Positions 31,555 to 41,016 of a DNA stretch of 64,000 bases are shown piece by piece. The number at the start of each line of letters is the position of its first letter. The stretch's first letter is position 1. The stretch is from Verrucomicrobiia bacterium (GTDB lineage Bacteria; Verrucomicrobiota; Verrucomicrobiia; Limisphaerales; CAIMTB01), in contig JAHCBA010000011.1 in assembly GCA_019634625.1 (NCBI GenBank), forward strand, positions 62,001 through 126,000. The letters run 5' to 3'. Below the pieces are notes generated by a model that saw nothing but the letters and a program-made list of their open reading frames with translations, ran no database searches and was not told the origin of the DNA. The translations under genes and the position numbers were made by a program.

Positions 31555-34170
31555 TCAGGAGGGCGCGCCGGGGAGCGGAATGATCCGGTAGAATCGCAGG
31601 TTCGGCTGGGGCGCAGTGGTGTCTTCGACCTCGATGCGTCCCTGGGCATCCGCCGTGGCGGGATCGCCGAGGGGAAGCCAGGGACCGTTCACGTTATCCG
31701 ACCACTGGACCTGGTAGGCGACGCCGGGGATGCCGGCGAAACGGATCAGGAACCCATCTTCAGTCGGGACCACGCGGGCGGGATTGTCGCCGGCGGCCTC
31801 CGCATCGCGCACGTTGACGAGGACGGTGCCGACGGCCGTTTCGCCGCGGCCATCGGAGAGCAGGTAGGTGAATGAGTCGTCGCCGGAAAAATCGGCTGGG
31901 GGCGTGTAGGTGACCACGCCATCGGAGAGGGCCACGGTTCCGCCCGCGGTGCTGGTGGCATCAACGGCCGTGATCGAGAGCGCGTCTCCGTCGGGATCGG
32001 TGTCGTTGACGAGGAGTTTGGCGACAAAGACGGCCGACGGCGCGCCTTCGTCGGTCTGGAGCGTGTCGGTGCCTGCGGTGGGAACCCCATTGGCGAGAAG
32101 GGTCAGCGCATAGTCTTCGACCTCGCCGTCGGAGGCTTCGCCGAGGGGACTGAGGCCGGCCACGGAACTGAACCGGAACCGGGCGAAGGTGACGCCGCTG
32201 ACGACGCCGGACGGGACGCTGACGGCCAGGACGTGGGGATTGCCGGCCTCGGACAGGGCGAGGTCGGTGAAGACCTGTTCACCGGCGTCGTTCCAGTCGC
32301 CGTCCCGATTCCAGTCGATCCAGGCGTTGAGCGTGCCGGAGCCGGTCACGGTCACGGTCAGATTGACCGCCAGCCCCCCGGGAAAGGAGACGGGGAGCGA
32401 GACACCGTCCTCGTCCGCGGTGTCGGCGAGGTCGTCGCCGGTCGCCGTGGCATCGGGTTGTCCGTCCGGTTCGGCATCCAGGGGCACGGTTCCGAGGTGG
32501 AGGGTGGCGCCTCCGGGAGGGATGCGATGACGGGCGCCGTCGTGGGCAAGGAGCACGGGATAACTCGAGGCGAAGCCGGACTGGGCGGCGGTGGGGGCGT
32601 CGCCGAAATCGAGACCCAGTAGATGGAAGGTGTCCCCGGGCCCGGCAGCGGGCGCGGAATTCCCCGCGAGGTCGGTGGCGGTTCCCGCTGCCAGGGAGAG
32701 CCCAAGCGTGCCGACCCCGGACAACCCCGAGAGCGTGACCGTCCGTGCGGCGGCTCCGGAGCCGGTGACCTCGACGGTGGTGGCGGCGGCGGATCCGGTG
32801 GTGTTGAGGGTGATGTTCCCGGTAGCGAGACTGACGGAGTGCGCGCCACCGTAGGAAATTGTGTAAGTCACCGGACCCCCGCCGGCCGTGGTCTGGGAAA
32901 GGGACGGGGCGCCGATGAGGACCGTGGGCGGGAGGGTGTCGATGGTGACGAAAAGGGCGTCGGACGGGACGCTGGTGCCGGCGCCGGTGGTGGCGGTGGC
33001 GGTGATGAGATGGGTGCCGTCGGAAAGGGTGGAGGTGGTGACGGACCAGTTGCCGCTGCCGTCGGCGGGGCCGCTGCCCACTGTGCCGTGGACGCTGCTC
33101 GAGACGGTGATCGTGGCACCGGCGGGTCCGGTACCAATGAACGTCGGGGTGTTGTCCGCGGTAATGTTGTCGGTCGAGGACGCGCCGGTATCGCTGGCGG
33201 CGGCGAGGTCGGGGGTGGAGGGAGGATTGGGCGGCGGGGGGCGGTAAATGGCGACCATCTGAAAGGTCGCGGAAGTCACCGGGGCGACGATTTGCGTGCG
33301 GCCCGTCCCGTCGAGGTTGTAGCGCAACAGGCCCTGGCCTGCCGTTGGGGGGCTCCCGTCGGCGACGTAGAGGTGGTTGTTGACGGTGTCCACGGTCACG
33401 CCGCTGGGTTGGGCGAAGTGGGCGGCGTCGGAGGCGAGGGTGACGATGCTCGAGCCGTCGAGATTGGCGGACTTGAGGGCGTCGAGGGAGGACGTGCCAC
33501 TGCCCTGGGTGAAGTAGAGCTTGCCACCGGCGACCGCCACGTCGGAGTAGGTCGCCGAGGCGGTGGGGGCAATGACCACCGTGCGGCCTGTCCCGTCGAG
33601 GTTGTAGCGCAGAATGCCGAGGGTGTCGGCGAGGTAGAGGTGGCTGTTGGCGAGGTCGAGCGCGATGCCGTTGGGCTGGGTGAAGTTGCCGGAGTCCGAG
33701 GCGAGGGTGACGATCCCTGAGCCATCGAGATTGGCGGACTTGAGGGCATCGAGAGAGCTCGTACCGCTGCCTTGGGTGAAGTACAGCTTGCCGCCGCCGA
33801 CGGTCACGCCGTTGTAAAGGGCCGTGGCGGTAGGGGCGACGATCACGGTGCGGCCGGAGCCGTCGAGGTTGTAGCGTACGATCCCCGCGCCGGTGACCGA
33901 GGCATCGGCGACGTACACATGGCCGTTGGCGGCGTCGATGGCGAGGCCTCTGGGCTGGATGAAGTTGCCGGAATCGGAAGCGAGCGTGGTCAGGCTGGAG
34001 CCATCCAGATTGGCGGACTTGAGGGCATCCAGGGATGCGGTGCCGCTGGCCTGGGTGAAGTAGAGCGTGGCGGCGGCAGCGGGTGTCGCCTGGCTCATCG
34101 CCAACAGGAACGCGATGGCGAACAGGAGAAGCCCCGTGGGAGCGCGTTTCTCCGGATCAGGCGGAGTCAT
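31555..34170 (-). CDS. Secreted propeller/Ig/GEVED surface protein
   Basis: 871 aa from ATG 34170 (ATG 34194 possible). Signal peptide (LLLFAIAFLLAMSQATPAAAA). Residues about 35-310 are three near-identical ~93-aa beta-propeller repeats (LYFTQGSGTSSLDALKSANL, LYVADxS, RYNLDGTGRTxIVAP). After a Pro linker come a bacterial Ig-like domain (TPTFIGTGPAGATITVSS), a second sandwich, a GEVED domain (LDFGDAPTAAQSGF, NAWIDWNRDGDW, DGEVEDYAL), a cadherin-like Ig domain (TDEGAPSAVFVAKLLVNDTD, TYTPPADFSGDDSFTYLLSDG) and a C-terminal module (AYQVQWSDNVNGPW, LRFYRIIPLPG). No catalytic motif; probably an adhesin or matrix protein. It lies 28 bp upstream of the PEP-CTERM gene. Confidence 0.87.
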   Translation of the reverse strand: MTPPDPEKRAPTGLLLFAIAFLLAMSQATPAAAATLYFTQASGTASLDALKSANLDGSSLTTLASDSGNFIQPRGLAIDAANGHVYVADASVTGAGIVRYNLDGSGRTVIVAPTATALYNGVTVGGGKLYFTQGSGTSSLDALKSANLDGSGIVTLASDSGNFTQPNGIALDLANSHLYLADTLGILRYNLDGTGRTVVIAPTASATYSDVAVAGGKLYFTQGSGTSSLDALKSANLDGSSIVTLASDAAHFAQPSGVTVDTVNNHLYVADGSPPTAGQGLLRYNLDGTGRTQIVAPVTSATFQMVAIYRPPPPNPPSTPDLAAASDTGASSTDNITADNTPTFIGTGPAGATITVSSSVHGTVGSGPADGSGNWSVTTSTLSDGTHLITATATTGAGTSVPSDALFVTIDTLPPTVLIGAPSLSQTTAGGGPVTYTISYGGAHSVSLATGNITLNTTGSAAATTVEVTGSGAAARTVTLSGLSGVGTLGLSLAAGTATDLAGNSAPAAGPGDTFHLLGLDFGDAPTAAQSGFASSYPVLLAHDGARHRIPPGGATLHLGTVPLDAEPDGQPDATATGDDLADTADEDGVSLPVSFPGGLAVNLTVTVTGSGTLNAWIDWNRDGDWNDAGEQVFTDLALSEAGNPHVLAVSVPSGVVSGVTFARFRFSSVAGLSPLGEASDGEVEDYALTLLANGVPTAGTDTLQTDEGAPSAVFVAKLLVNDTDPDGDALSITAVDATSTAGGTVALSDGVVTYTPPADFSGDDSFTYLLSDGRGETAVGTVLVNVRDAEAAGDNPARVVPTEDGFLIRFAGIPGVAYQVQWSDNVNGPWLPLGDPATADAQGRIEVEDTTAPQPNLRFYRIIPLPGAPS

Positions 34171-34198
34171 GAGGTCGAAGGGAATCGAGGGCATGAAT

Positions 34199-34272
34199 TC
34201 GGAGGGCCGAGTTCCACGAGGCCGCAAGGGGGTGGTGCATGGCGTTGTGGACTCGCGGAGCTCGTCCCTCCG
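34199..34272 (-). repeat. Full copy of the 74-bp palindromic repeat
   Basis: TCGGAGGGCCGAGTTCCACG to GCGGAGCTCGTCCCTCCG, in the 128-bp gap between the tail-collar gene stop and the start of the propeller protein gene. Confidence 0.85.
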
Positions 34273-34298
34273 GATGAGGGGATGCGTCGAATACGGGA

Positions 34299-34817
34299 TC
34301 AGTTCCGCGACGGGAAGATGCCTTCCAGGGCGATGATGAAGGAGACGCACAGGAACGGAGACATGTTGTCATGGGGCTGGCTGCCGCCGGCCAGGCCGAT
34401 CATGGCGGGGTTCATGGTGCCGTCGGCGGGCTGATCCGAGTAGATGGGGGCGGCGCCGGAGACTTCTGTGGCGGGGAGATGGCCGGCCGGGGCGGCCTGG
34501 TCGGCGTTGCTGTGACAGCCCACCGAATGGTTGTGAGCGGGCATTTGGGAGGCCATCAGGGTCACAGACTCAGAGCCGCCGGATTCACCGAGGGTCCGTG
34601 GGGTGAGCCCGGGGCCATTGCCGGGATGCATCGGGAGGCGGCCGCGGAGATCCGGCAGGGCGAAGGTGGTACGGCCGTCGCCGCCGTAGGTGGTGCCCAG
34701 GAGGGAGAACAGGGCGGCATTCTGGGCGATGGGCAGGAGTTGACCGTCACAGAACGCCCAGCCTCGGGGCGCGAAGTTGCCGGCGAACATGCGGATCTCT
34801 CCGATGAGTTGTTCCAT
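34299..34817 (-). CDS. Phage tail-collar domain protein (MdpB/microcystin-dependent type)
   Basis: 172 aa. Typical tail-collar fold: EQLIGEIRMFAGNFAPRGWAFCDGQLLPI at the N-terminus, ALFSLLGTTYGGDGRTTFALPDLRGR, MPAHNHS in the middle and SPFLCVSFIIALEGIFP at the end. Length is as expected for stand-alone MdpB-like proteins (about 170-185 aa). In phages this domain sits in short tail fibres; here no other phage gene is nearby and no signal peptide is seen, so it is an isolated cellular homologue of unknown role. The 182 bp upstream (34818-34999) holds nothing recognisable. Confidence 0.9.
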   Translation of the reverse strand: MEQLIGEIRMFAGNFAPRGWAFCDGQLLPIAQNAALFSLLGTTYGGDGRTTFALPDLRGRLPMHPGNGPGLTPRTLGESGGSESVTLMASQMPAHNHSVGCHSNADQAAPAGHLPATEVSGAAPIYSDQPADGTMNPAMIGLAGGSQPHDNMSPFLCVSFIIALEGIFPSRN

Positions 34818-34999
34818 GGTAAGCAGGGATGGATGGGGATGGGGATGACGCGTGATGCAACGCACGGAAGACGACCTTCGAAGGAAGGGAAGACCGGCGC
34901 TCCTTGGTGGAAACGTATAAGTCCGGGGAACGCACGCCGTGTCGAGTCCTAATTCTCCCGTTTCACGCTTTCCTCCCCGAGATAGGCAAAGGAACTACG

Positions 35000-37900
35000 T
35001 CATCTGACGGAGGAAACAGGGACTGGAACCTCGATGCGGGCGCATGTGCCATGACCGGCGGTGCTGGTGAGATGAAAGCGGCCGCCGAGCTGGGAGATGC
35101 GTGAGCGGACGTTTTCGAGGCCGTAGCCCGTCGGGCCTGGGAGGGATGCCGGCGCGGGATCGAATCCCCGGCCGTCGTCGTGGAGTTCGAGCCGGAGTAC
35201 GGATGGCTGACTCTGGACGACGAAGCGGGCTTCGGTGGCGCGGGCGTGCTTGAGGATGTTGGTGACGAGTTCCTTGATGGCGAGGAAGAGGTGATGGCGT
35301 TGGTCGGGGGGGAGCGGGGCGTCGGGGAGGGAGGGAGGGACATGAATCCGGCAGCGGATGCCGGCAGGGGTGAGGGCGTTCTGGACGTGCTGGGAAAGGC
35401 GGTGGACGAGGCTTGCGACGGTGTCGTGGCGGGGATGAGCGAGCCAGAGAAGGTCGCGGAGGGCGTGGATGGTCTGGTGGGCATGATGGGACAGGTGCCG
35501 GAAACGTTCGTGTAGGGAGTGAGGTTCCACGGGGTCACCACCGCTGAGGTTGGCCATGAGGGAGAGCTGGGTGAGGTTGGCACCGAGGTTGTCGTGCAGA
35601 TCCTGGGCGATACGGGCGCGTTCGCGGGCGAGGGCGAGGGCCTGTTCGAGCTGCTGGCGTTCGCGCCAGGCACGGGTCCGCCAGCGGAGGAATGCGACGA
35701 CCGAGAGAACGATGGCCGCGGCGCCGGCGGTCCGGAAGGCGGCGGTTTGATGGAAGGCCGGGGCGAGGTGGAAGGCGAACACCGCGGGGATGTCCTGCCA
35801 GACGCCGTGGTGGTTGGCGGCGATCAACTCGAAGCGGTACCGGCCCGGATCGAGATTGGTAAAGAAGGCCTCGCGCCGGGTGCCCAGATCGAGCCATTCC
35901 TCGCCGAGCCCGACAAGACGACACCGAAAGCGGGCGTGGTCGGCGCTGACGAAGGTATTGGCCGTGAACTGAAACTCGATGACCCGCCCGCTTCCGGCTG
36001 GCAGACGCGGGAGTCCGTCCCGGTGACGGGGCAGCATCGTCGGGGGTGGTGCAAACGGATCACGGGGGAGGGTGTTGTGGACGAGGGTGCCGGTGGCGCG
36101 GACCTGTTCGATGACGGAGGCGGGCGGGGCGGATTCCTCGTGATGAAGTGCGGGATCGAAGATGACGACGCCGCGGGTGGTGGGGAACCAGAGGCGCCCG
36201 TCACGGGCCCTGAGGCCGGCGGGATAGCTCTTCTGGCCGTTGGTTTCCTCGCTGGGAAGCCCGTCTGCGGTGGTGTACGACACACAGCGGACCTGGTGGG
36301 CACGACCTTCGGCAACGGCATTGAGTTCGGCGCGGGCGACCCGGTAGATGCCGCGATCGTGGCTGATCCAGAGCCGGCCGAGGTGGTCTTCGAGGATGAA
36401 GTTCACGAGGTTGTCCGGCAGCCCATGCCGGGTGGAGAAGGCGGTGAGCCGATCATGGCGGAGGCGGTTGAGGCCGGAGGCCGTGCCGATCCAGAGGGTG
36501 CCATCGGCATCTTCGTGGAGGGCCCAGACGTAGGGATCGGAAAGGCCGTCGGCCGTGTCGTAAGTCCGGAACCCCTCCTGGTCCAGGCGTTGCAGACCCC
36601 CTCCGAAGGTGCCGATCCAGAGGGTGCCCGAGGCCTCTTCGTGGAGGGCCCGGACGTCCGGGTGGGCCAGTCCGTCGGCGGTGTTGAAGGTGGTTCGGTA
36701 CGCCCCCTGGAGGCGGTGCAGGGCGGTTGCGGTGGCCACCCAGAGGGAGCCGTCCTTCGAGGCCAGGAGGGCGCGGATCTTGCCGTCGAACCATTCTCCC
36801 GGGAACGGGTGATCGTGAAGCTGGCCATCGCGCAGGGAATGCAGGCCGGAACCTGTGCCGATCCAGAGGGTGCCATCGGGATCGACGGCCAGGGCCCGGA
36901 TATGAGCGCGAGCGAGTCCGTCCGAGGCGGTCCAGGTTTGTACGGTGCCCTCGTCCAGGCGGGCGAGGCCGCCATCGGTGCCGATCCAGACGGCATCGTC
37001 GGAGGTCTGGCAGAGGGTCCAGGTGTTGTCATGGGGAAGACCGGCGAGAACCGTGCGGGTGGTGACCCGTCGCGGTTGCCAGCGCCAGAGGCCGCTCCAG
37101 CCGGTTCCCATCCAGAGGTTGCCCTCGCCGTCTTCATGGAGGCACATCACACCGTCCGGGCCGTCGGGCAGATCAAGATCGAGAGGCTGAACGGAGCCGT
37201 TCCGGACGCGGCGAATCCGATCTCCCGTCGCGGAGAGCCAGACATCGCCGCGGCTGTCTTCCAGGATGACCTGGGGTCCCTGAGTGATGGGAAAGGTGTC
37301 CGAGGCGGGATGGCGTTCCCACCGCCCCTCTCGGAGCCGGCCTAGCCATGCGTTGGTGCCGTGGTAGGCCTTGGCCGGATCCAGATCGGTGAACAGCGCC
37401 CAGAGATCTCCGGCCCGGTTGCGATGCAGCGCGACCGTGGGAAGGAGGTGGCCGGGTGGACGCGGGACGGGATCGGCGGGTTCGGCGCGGGCATGCCCGG
37501 GATCCAGCCGGTAAAGCCCGGCCATGGTGCCGATCCAGAGCGTTCCCGCGGGGCATTCGTTCAGGGCAAAGATGGCATGGCCCGGGTCCAGTCCGATCTC
37601 CTCACCGAACCACTCCGACCGATCACGGTTGGTGTGGGCGAGAATCCCCTGGGCGCCGCTCCAGACCCCTCCCTTGCGGCTGGGTTCGAGGCACAGGACC
37701 GCGCCGGGTCGCCAGCCCTCCGAGCGTCGCCAGGCACGGAACCGGTATTCCGAGTAGAGGAGCAGGCGATCGCGGGCACCGATCCAGAGGTGGCCGTCGA
37801 AGTCCTCCGCCAGGTGATGCAGGTGTTCGTCCTCGATCTCCGGAGCGTGAATCCGCTCGAAATTGACGAAGCGCAATCCGTCGAACCGCGCCACCCCGCG

Positions 37901-38107
37901 CTGGGTGACGACCCAGAGGGAACCGTCCCGTGTCTGAAGAATGGAGCGCACCTCGTTGTCGGGCAGGCCGTGTTCCTTGGTGTAAGGACGAGGCAGAAAC
38001 TCGTCGGCGAGCCGTGTCCGCGGGGGCTCGGAGGAGAAGGCGGCAGGGAGGATGCCAAGGAGCGCGGCAAGCCGGAGGGGGCAGGTTGTCCGCCGAGCCG
38101 GGATCAT
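35000..38107 (-). CDS. Two-component sensor histidine kinase with periplasmic propeller and Y_Y_Y domain
   Basis: 1035 aa from ATG 38107; signal sequence (LRLAALLGILPAAFS). About residues 40-680 are two-component-regulator propeller repeats, e.g. YTKEHGLPDNEVRSILQTRD, GTLWIGTGSGLHSLRDG and EDADGTLWIGTASGLNRLR. A Y_Y_Y domain follows (VIEFQFTANTFVSADHARFR, FTNLDPGRYRFELIAANHHG). Then a membrane helix (AAAIVLSVVAFLRW), a HisKA_3 dimerisation helix with the phosphoacceptor His (ERARIAQDLHDNLGANLTQL) and an HATPase domain (KELVTNILKHARAT, DDGRGFDP, GYGLENVRSRI). It should sense a ligand (often a polysaccharide in related systems) and phosphorylate a NarL-type regulator; no such regulator is encoded nearby, and it has no fused receiver. 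Confidence 0.93.
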   Translation of the reverse strand: MIPARRTTCPLRLAALLGILPAAFSSEPPRTRLADEFLPRPYTKEHGLPDNEVRSILQTRDGSLWVVTQRGVARFDGLRFVNFERIHAPEIEDEHLHHLAEDFDGHLWIGARDRLLLYSEYRFRAWRRSEGWRPGAVLCLEPSRKGGVWSGAQGILAHTNRDRSEWFGEEIGLDPGHAIFALNECPAGTLWIGTMAGLYRLDPGHARAEPADPVPRPPGHLLPTVALHRNRAGDLWALFTDLDPAKAYHGTNAWLGRLREGRWERHPASDTFPITQGPQVILEDSRGDVWLSATGDRIRRVRNGSVQPLDLDLPDGPDGVMCLHEDGEGNLWMGTGWSGLWRWQPRRVTTRTVLAGLPHDNTWTLCQTSDDAVWIGTDGGLARLDEGTVQTWTASDGLARAHIRALAVDPDGTLWIGTGSGLHSLRDGQLHDHPFPGEWFDGKIRALLASKDGSLWVATATALHRLQGAYRTTFNTADGLAHPDVRALHEEASGTLWIGTFGGGLQRLDQEGFRTYDTADGLSDPYVWALHEDADGTLWIGTASGLNRLRHDRLTAFSTRHGLPDNLVNFILEDHLGRLWISHDRGIYRVARAELNAVAEGRAHQVRCVSYTTADGLPSEETNGQKSYPAGLRARDGRLWFPTTRGVVIFDPALHHEESAPPASVIEQVRATGTLVHNTLPRDPFAPPPTMLPRHRDGLPRLPAGSGRVIEFQFTANTFVSADHARFRCRLVGLGEEWLDLGTRREAFFTNLDPGRYRFELIAANHHGVWQDIPAVFAFHLAPAFHQTAAFRTAGAAAIVLSVVAFLRWRTRAWRERQQLEQALALARERARIAQDLHDNLGANLTQLSLMANLSGGDPVEPHSLHERFRHLSHHAHQTIHALRDLLWLAHPRHDTVASLVHRLSQHVQNALTPAGIRCRIHVPPSLPDAPLPPDQRHHLFLAIKELVTNILKHARATEARFVVQSQPSVLRLELHDDGRGFDPAPASLPGPTGYGLENVRSRISQLGGRFHLTSTAGHGTCARIEVPVPVSSVR

Positions 38108-38179
38108 CGCGGGAGATTCGCGGACCCGCGAGCCGGCAGGCAACCCAAACAGGCCGGCAGCACGGGTCGTCGGGAGCGG

Positions 38180-39235
38180 TCAGTGAGGCGGTGCCTTCGA
38201 AGTGTCCTGGGCCAACAGCACGCGGTGCAGCTCGCGACGCGGGGTGGGGGTGGGCGGCACCCCGGCGCCGTACCCGAGACGAAGCAGCACCTGGGGATGG
38301 CCTTCCCGACCCGCAAGCTGGGCCACCCGGGATCGCAGGGCATCGATCTCGATGGGTTGATTGAGATGCGAGACCGCGATTCCCGCCGACTGGGCGCGGA
38401 GCAGGACGCTTTGCAGAGCCTGTCCCGCCGCCATCCAGGCGCGGGGATCGTCCTCGGCGGTGCCCAGGACAGCAAGGGCGGGCGAGTGAACGGCGATGTC
38501 GGCATCGCGGGCGGCCTGGCCCTTCCCACGGTCGAAGGTCCGGATCAGGGCGGGTCCGGCGAAGGCCATCCAGTCATGGATGCCGAGTTCGCGGACCGGG
38601 ATGCCATCGGGCCGGGATTCGTCGGAACGAAGCCACTCGGCGAGTTCGCGACGGAACGCAGGGTCGGCCCATTGGAGCCGGTCGGCTTCCGAGATGAGTT
38701 CCGCGAGGGCGTGGCGACCGTCTTCGGCGTCGATGACGGACAACCAGGCCCCTTCCCGGGAGGCGGCCTGGGCAAGTTCCCCGGGAAGGTCGCGGGGCAG
38801 AGGGTCCGGTTGGAACGGGCCGCGATGGGTGCGGCGGCGGGTCAGGGCGTGGAAAAGCAGGACGTCCTCCGCGCTGGTGTCGATGCTGGCATGAAGCGTG
38901 AAGCGGGCGAGGAAGGTTCGATGGGCGGGGTCCGGAAGGATGTCGGCGGTCCAGCCCTGCCCGAAGTACTCGGCGGCCACGCGGAGATTGAACAGGGCCG
39001 CCGCACAGGCGAGGTGAAGCTGACGGCCGTGCGGGTCCACGACGCGGAGGAGCCGGCCGGGGTCGGCAAGGATCTCGACGTCGTTGTAGTTGAGGCGGAA
39101 GAGCCAGGGCTGGGTGTTGTGCGGCGACGGCGCGAGGATGGCGTAGCGGAGGAGAAACTCGAGTCGGTCCGACAGAAAGCCGTCGCTGGGAAACGCTTCC
39201 GCGGGGATGGCCCAGGCCTGAAGGTGCGCGTTCAT
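38180..39235 (-). CDS. Acg-family nitroreductase-like FMN protein
   Basis: 351 aa. The N-terminal LEFLLRYAILAPSPHNTQPWLFRL and VDPHGRQLHLACAAALFNLRVAAEYFG are hallmarks of the Acg subfamily of the nitroreductase fold, where the flavin-binding half is duplicated. RRRTHRGPF and AWMAAGQALQSVLLRAQSAGIAVSHLNQPIE complete the fold. Members bind FMN but often lack oxidoreductase activity and are proposed to store flavin in dormancy or stress. It lies 72 bp upstream of the histidine-kinase gene on the same strand and may be co-transcribed with it. Cytosolic. Confidence 0.88.
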   Translation of the reverse strand: MNAHLQAWAIPAEAFPSDGFLSDRLEFLLRYAILAPSPHNTQPWLFRLNYNDVEILADPGRLLRVVDPHGRQLHLACAAALFNLRVAAEYFGQGWTADILPDPAHRTFLARFTLHASIDTSAEDVLLFHALTRRRTHRGPFQPDPLPRDLPGELAQAASREGAWLSVIDAEDGRHALAELISEADRLQWADPAFRRELAEWLRSDESRPDGIPVRELGIHDWMAFAGPALIRTFDRGKGQAARDADIAVHSPALAVLGTAEDDPRAWMAAGQALQSVLLRAQSAGIAVSHLNQPIEIDALRSRVAQLAGREGHPQVLLRLGYGAGVPPTPTPRRELHRVLLAQDTSKAPPH

Positions 39236-39341
39236 GGGGCGGGAGGGTTGAACCCTTTTTCCGCCGCCCGGAAGGTTTGAACAAGCAGTCTGGGGCGAAA
39301 CGGGGACGAGTCGGGAAGGCGTGCCCCGACGGCGGCGGGGC

Positions 39342-39569
39342 TCAGCCGCAGCAGTTGGAGCGTCTGCAGCACGAATGACCCGAACTCGGCGCCGGTTCGG
39401 CCGAGCGGGTTCCCATCAGGCCCAGACCACCGGAGACGACCCGTCGGATCGGTTCGCCGGTCTCGGGATGCCGGGTCAGGGGCTCGTCCTTCATGCTTTG
39501 CCGGATCTCGACATGGCGGGGGGCATCGCCGGGGTTCTGTGGGACGATCTCGTACACGTAGGTGGTCAT
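39342..39569 (-). CDS. FmdB-like small protein lacking the N-terminal zinc-ribbon cysteines
   Basis: 75 aa. The shape matches FmdB/putative regulatory zinc-ribbon proteins: MTTYVYEI start, RQSMKDEPLTRHPETGEPIRRVVSGG in the middle. The two CxxC pairs that normally follow the MPTYEY start are missing (replaced by VPQNPGDAPRHVEI). A Cys pair appears instead at the far end (SCCRRSNCCG). Metal binding could therefore be rearranged or lost. No function is established for the family. The start is supported by the conserved xTYxYE beginning; no strong ribosome site. Confidence 0.75.
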   Translation of the reverse strand: MTTYVYEIVPQNPGDAPRHVEIRQSMKDEPLTRHPETGEPIRRVVSGGLGLMGTRSAEPAPSSGHSCCRRSNCCG

Positions 39570-39692
39570 GGTCAGCCTGGGCAATGAAAGGGTTTCAGGT
39601 GGCCGGCCCCGGGGCGCGGCGCGAAGGGTAGATACCCATGAAGGGCCCCGGGGGTCAACCGGGGGATCACCCCCCTTGCTGACGCCGATCCC

Positions 39693-39770
39693 GTGCATCC
39701 CGGAGTCGTGGGTGAGGAGGCAACGAATCGGAGGGACGAGCTCTGCGAGTCCCCAATGAAGAGGTGCGCC
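39693..39770 (+). repeat. Half copy of the 74-bp palindromic repeat with flank
   Basis: Flank GCATCCCGGAGTCGTGGGTG, then GAATCGGAGGGACGAGCTCT and GCGAGTCCCCAATG; the right arm is missing and a 40-bp hairpin element begins 11 bp later. Confidence 0.8.
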
Positions 39771-39780
39771 TGCGGGATCG

Positions 39781-39820
39781 ATGACGAGTACGAGTACCGC
39801 CCTTCGGGCTGAGTACGAGT
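39781..39820 (-). repeat. 40-bp hairpin element, copy 3
   Basis: Reverse complement reads ACTCGTACTCAGCCCGAAGG and onward to CGTCAT, one base different from 2825-2864. Confidence 0.78.
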
Positions 39821-40038
39821 CATGCGAGGGGTGGTTTGGGCGGGTTCCAAGAGTTCTGGGAATGTCGGATGCGCCGCTCTTCGGGAGCGGGTTGAAGGTC
39901 GGCGTTGATCAAAAGCCTCAGGTCATCCTTGGGGACCATGCCAAAGACCCTGCCCGCCCTCCCGGGCGCATCGGACGCATCTGGGAACACGGAAAACCAT
40001 TGACAGCCGTTTTCCGTTTTCGGATACGAGCCGATGAA

Positions 40039-41016
40039 ATGCCCGGGCTGCCTCAACCTTTGCGCTTCGTCGTTCAAAGGGCAGCGCCCCGGCGGCGGCG
40101 GCTGGGGAATTGGGGAGTCGGGTCCCGTGTTTCGAATCGTCCTCCGGATGCCTTCACGCTCATCGAACTGCTGGTGGTGATCGCAATCCTTGCGATCCTG
40201 GCCAGTCTGCTCCTTCCCGCCCTCGGCCGGGCCCGCCACACCGCCCACGGCGTCCAGTGCCTCAGCAATCAGCGACAGATCACCCTTTCCCACCGCCTCG
40301 CCCTCGATGAGGACCCCGGGGATCGGCTGGATGAACCGGCGGTGGCGGATTGGTACTTTGCGACGGTGGGACGCGGGAAGGTGTGGATCTGCCCCAGTGC
40401 ACCTCCGCGCCTGGACCGGCAGGCGCCTTTTGGCCCCTACTGGGGGCGCGTCGATCAGGCCTGGGGGAACGGCGCGTGGCGACTGCGTCCGGGTACGCCC
40501 GTTCCGGATCCGGACCATGTGACCGTCGGCAGTTACGGCCTCAATCTCCATCTGTTCCGGACTTTCGATCAATTCCACGAACCCGCCTACGGAAGCATGC
40601 TGACCGTCCCGATCCCGACGCATTCCTTCATGACCGAACTCGGGATCCTTCAGCCCTCGAACACCCCATTGCTGTCCGATAACATTGCGTCGAGTTACCT
40701 TCCCCAGCCAAGACCACAGCCCGGCCCGGAGTTCCCGCCGACCTGGAAACATGTTCCGGATGTCCACCCCATGGTTTCCTTGCCCGGCTTGGGGACTTCA
40801 AGCACGGGGATCGATCGCACGCTTCTCTGCCGTCACGGGCGGCGTCCGGCCCGGATCCCGGAACGTTGGGAACCCGGGCAGCGCCTGCCCGGGGCTTCCA
40901 ATGTGGGCTTCTTCGACGGCCATGTCCGTCAGGTACCCCTTGAGGCGATGTGGAATGTTCGCTGGCATCGGTCTTATGAACCGGTCTCCAGGCGTCCGAT
41001 GAGACCGGCTCAGTGA
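40039..41016 (+). CDS. Type II/IV pseudopilin-like protein with C-terminal DG motif
   Basis: 325 aa from ATG 40039. A basic leader ([12 protein letters not shown], 38 residues) ends at the prepilin cleavage site [21 protein letters not shown], followed by the usual hydrophobic helix and [24 protein letters not shown]. Near the C-terminus [14 protein letters not shown] is the DG-containing terminal motif of the large H-X9-DG/DUF1559-like families of verrucomicrobia and planctomycetes. It should be processed by a prepilin peptidase and held in the inner membrane or a pseudopilus; none of that machinery is in the window. Confidence 0.87.
   Translation: MPGLPQPLRFVVQRAAPRRRRLGNWGVGSRVSNRPPDAFTLIELLVVIAILAILASLLLPALGRARHTAHGVQCLSNQRQITLSHRLALDEDPGDRLDEPAVADWYFATVGRGKVWICPSAPPRLDRQAPFGPYWGRVDQAWGNGAWRLRPGTPVPDPDHVTVGSYGLNLHLFRTFDQFHEPAYGSMLTVPIPTHSFMTELGILQPSNTPLLSDNIASSYLPQPRPQPGPEFPPTWKHVPDVHPMVSLPGLGTSSTGIDRTLLCRHGRRPARIPERWEPGQRLPGASNVGFFDGHVRQVPLEAMWNVRWHRSYEPVSRRPMRPAQ

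Larger units (their letters stand above)
39570..40038. other. Divergent gene-free region with repeats
   Basis: 469 bp between the FmdB-like and pseudopilin genes. It has a half copy of the 74-bp repeat with its flank (39693-39770) and a 40-bp hairpin element (39781-39820). Bases 39821-40038 show no recognisable feature. Confidence 0.65.
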
